56,406 nucleotides of DNA from an uncultured Woeseiaceae bacterium (GTDB lineage: Bacteria; Pseudomonadota; Gammaproteobacteria; Steroidobacterales; Woeseiaceae), in contig CALZJH010000016.1 in the NCBI GenBank assembly GCA_945787845.1, positions 1 to 56,406 on the forward strand, given 5' to 3'. Of the stretch, positions 51,814 to 56,406 are shown piece by piece; the stretch's first letter is position 1, and each line of letters begins with the position of its first letter. The notes under the pieces are model-generated. The model was not told the origin of the DNA. It did no database searches and was given only the letters and a program-made list of their open reading frames with translations. The translations under genes and the position numbers were made by a program.

Positions 51814-53111
51814 AGCTTGTTCTAACCGCAGCACTTCTTGCCCTTGCCGGGCAATGTACGCTGGCCGCAGAGGCACGCGACTTCACACTCGCTACCCGTC
51901 TGAGCTACGGCTACAGCGATGTGGCCAGTGAGTCGATGCAGGAGATCGTTCGCCTGGCACCCGGCTTGCGTATCGAGCTTTCCCCACGCACACAGATCGT
52001 TCTTGAAGGTCGGGTACGCCTGGACTTCGCCGACAAGCTCGAACCCGGCGAGATCAACCCCGAAACCTACTCATCTCTTTCACGACCCGCAGTCATCAAT
52101 GACCTGGGTACTACCGAGATACGGGATGCGTACGTGGAGCATGCGTTGGACAATGGCGTGCTAAGGATAGGTAAACAACAGGTCGCCTGGGGCAAGCTCG
52201 ACGGCATCAAGGTGCTGGACGTATTGAACCCCCAGGATTTTCGTGAATTTATTCTCGACGACTTCAGTGAATCGCGCATCAGCCTGTGGAGCGCCTACCT
52301 TGACGTGACGTTGGCCGGCTGGCGGACTGAGCTTGCGCTTATCCCGGACAACACGGGCCACGCGATCCCGACGCAAGGTGCATGGTTCGAGCTAACTGCG
52401 CCACGCTACCGCTACGGCGCGATCCCCGGTAATTCGGCGTTGCCAATCGTGACACGCCGTGAGTCCATCGATGCAGGCACCAGTGCCTATGCTCTGCGAC
52501 TGTCACGCCAGGTCGGAACATTTGAACTTGGTGCGGTGGCCTACTCAGGCCTCGATCATGAGCCACTAGGGCGATTGGTTGACAACGCTGGCGAAATCAC
52601 CGTGGAGCGCTTCTACAAGCGTCGTGATGTGTTCGGACTGAGCGCAGAAACTTCTTTCGGTCCGCTTGCCCTGCGTGCGGAGGTTGCCCTGCAGCCAGAC
52701 CGGAAGTTCAATATGCGTACACCAACGACCCTCTCAACAATACAGCTGGACCAGCTGCGCGCAGCTGTCGGCATCGATGTCGACGGGCCGTGGAACACGT
52801 TTATCAATATCCAGTACTTGCACGATAGCGTTCGTAACGCGCCAATGTCATTGGTTCGCCCCGACCAGGATCGCATCGTCACGATGTTTCTGAGGCGCAA
52901 CTTCAGCTACGAAACGATCAACGTGATTGCGAAGTGGTACCACTCAATCGAACTCGATGATGAGATGTACTCGTTTGCACTCGAATTTTCCTTTGCTGAC
53001 AACACCAGGCTGCGACTTGCAGCTGAGCGATTCAGTGGAGCATCGCACGGCATCTTCGGGCAGTTCGCTGACCGGGACAGATTCACGATCGGACTGGCAC
53101 ATACGTTCTGA
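51810..53111 (+). CDS. DUF1302-like outer-membrane beta-barrel
   Basis: 433 residues with signal peptide (KLVLTAALLALAGQCTLAAEA). Alternating beta-strands end in HTF at the C-terminus, as expected for BAM-inserted barrels. The segment RIGKQQVAWGKLDGIKVLDVLNPQDFREF is characteristic of DUF1302-type porins found beside MMPL exporters and DUF1329/LolA-like proteins. Its ATG overlaps the MMPL stop (ATGA). Likely the outer-membrane end of the same transport route. Confidence 0.8.
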   Translation: MKLVLTAALLALAGQCTLAAEARDFTLATRLSYGYSDVASESMQEIVRLAPGLRIELSPRTQIVLEGRVRLDFADKLEPGEINPETYSSLSRPAVINDLGTTEIRDAYVEHALDNGVLRIGKQQVAWGKLDGIKVLDVLNPQDFREFILDDFSESRISLWSAYLDVTLAGWRTELALIPDNTGHAIPTQGAWFELTAPRYRYGAIPGNSALPIVTRRESIDAGTSAYALRLSRQVGTFELGAVAYSGLDHEPLGRLVDNAGEITVERFYKRRDVFGLSAETSFGPLALRAEVALQPDRKFNMRTPTTLSTIQLDQLRAAVGIDVDGPWNTFINIQYLHDSVRNAPMSLVRPDQDRIVTMFLRRNFSYETINVIAKWYHSIELDDEMYSFALEFSFADNTRLRLAAERFSGASHGIFGQFADRDRFTIGLAHTF

Positions 53112-53220
53112 TGAAAGACAACAGGAGGAAAATCGAAGAGGTACTCACGCCCGGAGGCGGTGCGTCCGCCTACGAATCCGTGCAGGCGAGCCGACAGTCG
53201 CGGAGCGAAGGCTGGTTCGT

Positions 53221-53769
53221 CTACGCTTTATTCTCGTCCATCAAGCTGGCAATCCGCGAGCGGGCTGACGACCAGGCACGTTCCACAGAGCGTACCGACA
53301 TATCTAGCGCATCAGCTGACTCGGCCGTCGTCAAGCCAGCGAAATAACGACACTCAAAGACCCGTGCATGTTTAGCGTTCTCAGACTCAAGTATCGAAAG
53401 CATCTCGTCGACCTGCAACAGGAATTCGGCCTTCTCGTGTGCATCGTCGCCAATCATGGTTTCGGCCAGCGTGACGTCCTGACCAGCGCGCTTCCCGGCA
53501 GTCGCGTAGCGAATCTCGTCAACAATGATGCGCCGCATGATCGTCGCGGCCAGGCCAAAGAACTGCTTGCGGTCGTCCGACTGGAGGCGCCCGCCCGACA
53601 ACATCTGCACGAAAGTCTCGTGCACCAGGGTTGTGGCACCCATGCCGGGACCGGCCGTGGCACGACGACGAGCCATCGCTTTGAGCTCTGGATAGAGCAT
53701 GTCCGCCAGTTTGTCGAGGGCAGAGCCATCGCCATCGCGGTAGGCGTCTAATAGCAGGGTAACTTCCAT
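53221..53769 (-). CDS. ECF-type sigma factor (PF07638/TIGR02999-like)
   Basis: 182 residues. Region 2 is YPELKAMARRRATAGPG...LVHETFVQM.....FFGLAATIMRRIIVDEIR, the form typical of the sigma-70 ECF-like group often paired with protein kinases. Region 4 is FECRYFAGLTTAESADALDMSVRSVERAWSSARSRI. No anti-sigma gene is adjacent. It is divergent from the Ser/Thr kinase gene at 53870, the usual partner, suggesting that the kinase controls it. Confidence 0.92.
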   Translation of the reverse strand: MEVTLLLDAYRDGDGSALDKLADMLYPELKAMARRRATAGPGMGATTLVHETFVQMLSGGRLQSDDRKQFFGLAATIMRRIIVDEIRYATAGKRAGQDVTLAETMIGDDAHEKAEFLLQVDEMLSILESENAKHARVFECRYFAGLTTAESADALDMSVRSVERAWSSARSRIASLMDENKA

Positions 53770-53869
53770 TGTGGTCTACATCTCACACGCGCGTGAAGGC
53801 TACAGTCCGAATCGCAGTCTATAATTGGCCTCAAAATGATAACAAGAATGCTGAAGTGGTGACCGAGCA

Positions 53870-56302
53870 ATGACCGATAAAACCTCCGACTCACGTTTTC
53901 GCACTGGTGGGGGACTGGATGCCCTGACGGACATCGACCGGGCCAAACTCGATAACCTGGAGGGGCGTGTACTCGGCGACTACCGCGTGACGGGCCTTAT
54001 TGCCGAAGGCGGCATGGGTCGTGTCTTTCGAGCGGAACGGACCGACGGTAGTTTCGAGCGAGAAGTCGCGATCAAAGTCTCCGCTATTAGCAACGTATCA
54101 AACAAGATGCACGAACGATTTCAGCTCGAGCAGTCCTTGCTGGCAGGCCTGAACCATCCCAACATAGCGCAACTTTTCGACGCACGAGTATCAGAAGAAG
54201 GCTGGCCGTACTTCGTCATGGAGTACGTCGACGGCGGGGCCATCGACAAGTACTGCGAGACAGGGGCACTCTCGATCAACGAGCGGGTGCGTCTGTTAAT
54301 CAGCATCGTCGATGCAGTCGCCTATGCGCACTCACGCCTGGTCATTCACCGTGACCTCAAACCGTCCAATGTCCTCGTGACCTCTGACGGGCGTGCGAAA
54401 CTGCTGGACTTCGGCATCGCTAAACTGCTCGAAAGCGACAATGCTGAGCTCAGTCGAGTCGTGCCGCTTACGCCACGATACGCAAGCCCCGAGCAACTCC
54501 TCGGGCAGCCAGTGACAATCGCCTCCGACGTGTTTCAGCTTGGCCACCTCATCCACCAGGTCCTGGTGGGCCGCCCGCTTGCGCACGACGACACACTCGC
54601 CGAGGCAATTGCACGGGCCGCAGACGAGCGCTCGATATCAGTCGATGCTGATGCCAGGCGCATGCTCCCGCGCGAACTCGTTCTGGTCATAGAGCAGTGT
54701 CTGCGACCCTCAGCCCACGAGCGTTACAGCGATGCAAACAGCCTCAGGGCTGATCTAGAAGCCCTCCTGAATGGTTACCCTGTGTCTGCAGTAGGTCAGA
54801 GCGCCGGGTACCGATTCCGCAAGCTCCTGTCGCGCAATATGCCTACCACAATTACGGCCAGCATGGCCCTGATCGCGATCGTCGGCGGCGTGTCCTGGTA
54901 TACGTGGCAGCTTGGCGTTGCAAGAGACCATGCAGAAGAACTTGCAACAGTGGCTCAATTCGAGGCCGAGAAGTCGAACCAGATCTCCGAGTTTCTGGTC
55001 ACGCTTATTAGCGCGGACGATCCGCAAATTGCGCGGGGTGACGAGCCGACCGTGAGGAGCGTTCTGGACTCCGGTGTTGAGAAGATACGCACGGAACTTG
55101 AGGGACAGGAACAACTGCAGGCGGAGCTTCGACTAACGCTGGGTCGTGTTTACAACGAGATTGGCGAGTATGACAAGGCGGGATCCCTGCTTGAGGACGC
55201 TGTCGAATACTATCGTAGCCCGGCGTCAGACGACCCCACGGCACTTGCGAAAGTACTTTTCGTCAGGGCGCAGCACCTGAGAGACAAAGGGGACCTGAAG
55301 ACAATTGTTGACACACTCAATGAGGCTCTCAGCATCGCGAGGATGCAAACATCACGGGAGGCACAGGAGTTACAGGCATCTATCATGAATACGCTCGCCG
55401 GGGCCCACAACCGAAGAAACGAATTTGACGATGCTGAACGCCACTTCCTCGAGTCAATCGCACTCAAGACGGAGCTGTTCGGTCCTGATCACGTCGAGAC
55501 CTCCGTACCGATAGCGAATTACGCGATGGTTCTCTGGTCGAAGGGCCGGTACGAGGAGGCGCTGCAGTACTACGAATCGTCCTACAAGATCGCCGTGGAC
55601 GAGTTGGGACCCTACCACCCCTGGATAGCTCCGCGAGCTTTGAACCTGGGGCGCGCTTATCGTGCGTACGACAGGATGGAGGAAGCCGAGGAACTTCTTC
55701 GAGTGGCGCTCGACCAGGACAGACACGTGTACGGCGATAATCACCCAAATGTCGCATCGAGTCTGCAGAGCCTCGGTGTCCACGTCTTCGCCCAGAGTGA
55801 CCGGGAAGAAGGCGTTCGTATCATTGAGGAAGGGCTGGCCATCGAAGAAGCATCTCTGGGAAATGAGCATATCTATACGAATCAAACACGGTCGCTGCTG
55901 GCGAATTACTACATCACGATGGAACAGTATTCCGAGGCAGAAATCCTGCTAGACAAAGCCAAAGCGGGTCTGAAAGCGAGCGTGGACGGCGACCATGTCT
56001 ATGTGGCTGACATGCACTGGTACCGCGGGAGGTTGTATCGGGCAACCGGCCGAACTGCGCAGGCCATTGACGCTCTCCGTAACGCTATCGGCATTACGGA
56101 GCGACTGTACGGCGAGAACTCAGGTCATATGGCCGGCATGCTGACTGAACTCGCCAACGTATACCAGGATGAGGAGAGGTTTGACGAAGCGTATGCGACG
56201 TACTCGAGGTTTGTTGGCATGATGGAGGCCAACGACGCCGCAAAAGACTACCACTATGAAGACTTGCAGATGCTGAAGGAGTCTGCCGACGCGCGCCGAT
56301 AG
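53870..56302 (+). CDS. Transmembrane Ser/Thr protein kinase with TPR repeats
   Basis: 810 residues. The cytosolic kinase domain (about 35-300) has the glycine loop IAEGGMGRVFRA, Lys in VAIKV, catalytic HRDLKPSNVLV near 160 and DFGIAKL near 180. One membrane helix lies at about 325-345 (TASMALIAIVGGVSWYTW). The part after it (about 400-800) is built of TPR units with the tetratricopeptide/kinesin-light-chain style (LGRVYNEIGEYDKAGSLLEDA, YEEALQYYESSYKIA, NVYQDEERFDEAYATYSRF). All catalytic residues are present. It likely phosphorylates the ECF pathway in response to an outside or periplasmic cue bound by the TPRs. Confidence 0.93.
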   Translation: MTDKTSDSRFRTGGGLDALTDIDRAKLDNLEGRVLGDYRVTGLIAEGGMGRVFRAERTDGSFEREVAIKVSAISNVSNKMHERFQLEQSLLAGLNHPNIAQLFDARVSEEGWPYFVMEYVDGGAIDKYCETGALSINERVRLLISIVDAVAYAHSRLVIHRDLKPSNVLVTSDGRAKLLDFGIAKLLESDNAELSRVVPLTPRYASPEQLLGQPVTIASDVFQLGHLIHQVLVGRPLAHDDTLAEAIARAADERSISVDADARRMLPRELVLVIEQCLRPSAHERYSDANSLRADLEALLNGYPVSAVGQSAGYRFRKLLSRNMPTTITASMALIAIVGGVSWYTWQLGVARDHAEELATVAQFEAEKSNQISEFLVTLISADDPQIARGDEPTVRSVLDSGVEKIRTELEGQEQLQAELRLTLGRVYNEIGEYDKAGSLLEDAVEYYRSPASDDPTALAKVLFVRAQHLRDKGDLKTIVDTLNEALSIARMQTSREAQELQASIMNTLAGAHNRRNEFDDAERHFLESIALKTELFGPDHVETSVPIANYAMVLWSKGRYEEALQYYESSYKIAVDELGPYHPWIAPRALNLGRAYRAYDRMEEAEELLRVALDQDRHVYGDNHPNVASSLQSLGVHVFAQSDREEGVRIIEEGLAIEEASLGNEHIYTNQTRSLLANYYITMEQYSEAEILLDKAKAGLKASVDGDHVYVADMHWYRGRLYRATGRTAQAIDALRNAIGITERLYGENSGHMAGMLTELANVYQDEERFDEAYATYSRFVGMMEANDAAKDYHYEDLQMLKESADARR

Positions 56303-56365
56303 TCCTTCAGTTGAACGCCAGCTTCGTGCGATCGCAGAATCGTTTGGCGCGCCCGGAGAGATTAC

Positions 56366-56391
56366 TTGAAACAGCCCTAAGGCTGTTTCAA
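56366..56391. repeat. Perfect 11-base inverted repeat at the window edge
   Basis: TTGAAACAGCC, loop CTAA, GGCTGTTTCAA, 64 bases after the kinase stop. No T run follows on the plus strand, so termination would be atypical. It could be one unit of a dispersed REP-like hairpin. Otherwise 56303-56406 shows no gene I can support. Confidence 0.5.
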
Positions 56392-56406
56392 CCCTGCGGG
56401 CTTCGC

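Noticed and set aside
53111..53347. 78-residue ORF starting in TGATG overlap with the beta-barrel gene
   Set aside because: It runs antisense into the end of the sigma factor gene for 127 bases, has no clear ribosome-binding site and no recognisable motif. Possible but unsupported.
1..56406. Search for CRISPR arrays, tRNA genes, insertion sequences and prophage genes
   Set aside because: No regular spaced repeats, no tRNA cloverleaf, and no transposase, integrase or phage structural proteins were found by reading.

Overview
The window reads as chromosomal DNA of a free-living, probably marine, algae-degrading heterotrophic gammaproteobacterium. The grounds are the gene families: very large TonB-dependent receptors, alginate lyases, a GH81 laminarinase, UbiG, Fe-SOD, HiPIP and cytochrome c'. 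No rRNA, tRNA, CRISPR array or insertion sequence was recognised, and a family-level placement cannot be made from this sequence. Base composition is mostly GC-rich, with a clearly AT-richer stretch over one TonB receptor gene (36857-39967).

Region 1 (1-9350) is housekeeping and stress. It holds a leftward tripartite RND efflux operon (NodT-type outer-membrane factor, HlyD adaptor, RND permease), a divergent cytochrome c', a nucleotidyltransferase-fold protein, an NhaC-type antiporter and Fe-SOD.

Region 2 (9435-16710) looks like a light or photo-oxidation cluster. It has an FAD amine-oxidase-like protein and a leftward operon of Tat-exported HiPIP, a 40-residue membrane ORF missed by ordinary ORF calling, and a photolyase-like protein whose two domains appear in swapped order. 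An unusual MerR regulator follows, then ubiG overlapping a second photolyase of the FeS-BCP type that seems to have lost two of its cluster cysteines. The sequence TGTCTATATAA occurs in both control regions, and an intrinsic terminator sits inside the leader of the HiPIP operon. A DUF808 membrane protein closes the region.

Region 3 (16854-41374) is a large alginate/uronate utilisation locus. A leftward operon (PL6 lyase, hexuronate-type MFS transporter, DEH-reductase-like SDR, PL7 lyase) diverges from a FadR/GntR regulator across a region with two strong TTGGT/ACCAA palindromes. A second leftward unit has a TonB receptor, a PL6-like lipoprotein whose two catalytic residues are replaced, and a heparin/glucuronan-lyase-like lipoprotein. 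Then come a PL17 oligoalginate lyase, an unknown lipoprotein with mannonate dehydratase, an Nramp-fold transporter lacking the metal-site motifs, a HAD phosphatase, a second TonB receptor, KdgF and KduD. Together they can cut alginate outside and inside the cell, import the products and turn unsaturated uronates into KDG. KDG kinase and KDPG aldolase are not in the window.

Region 4 (41433-47764) holds a TetR-controlled operon (DUF4345 protein, NmrA-like reductase, alpha/beta hydrolase) with three operator-like palindromes, and a frameshifted GH81 laminarinase lipoprotein. Region 5 (48050-56302) is a thioesterase / MMPL-RND / DUF1302-like beta-barrel operon in which the RND protein is fused to a LolA-like domain, then an ECF sigma factor and a divergent Ser/Thr kinase with TPR repeats.
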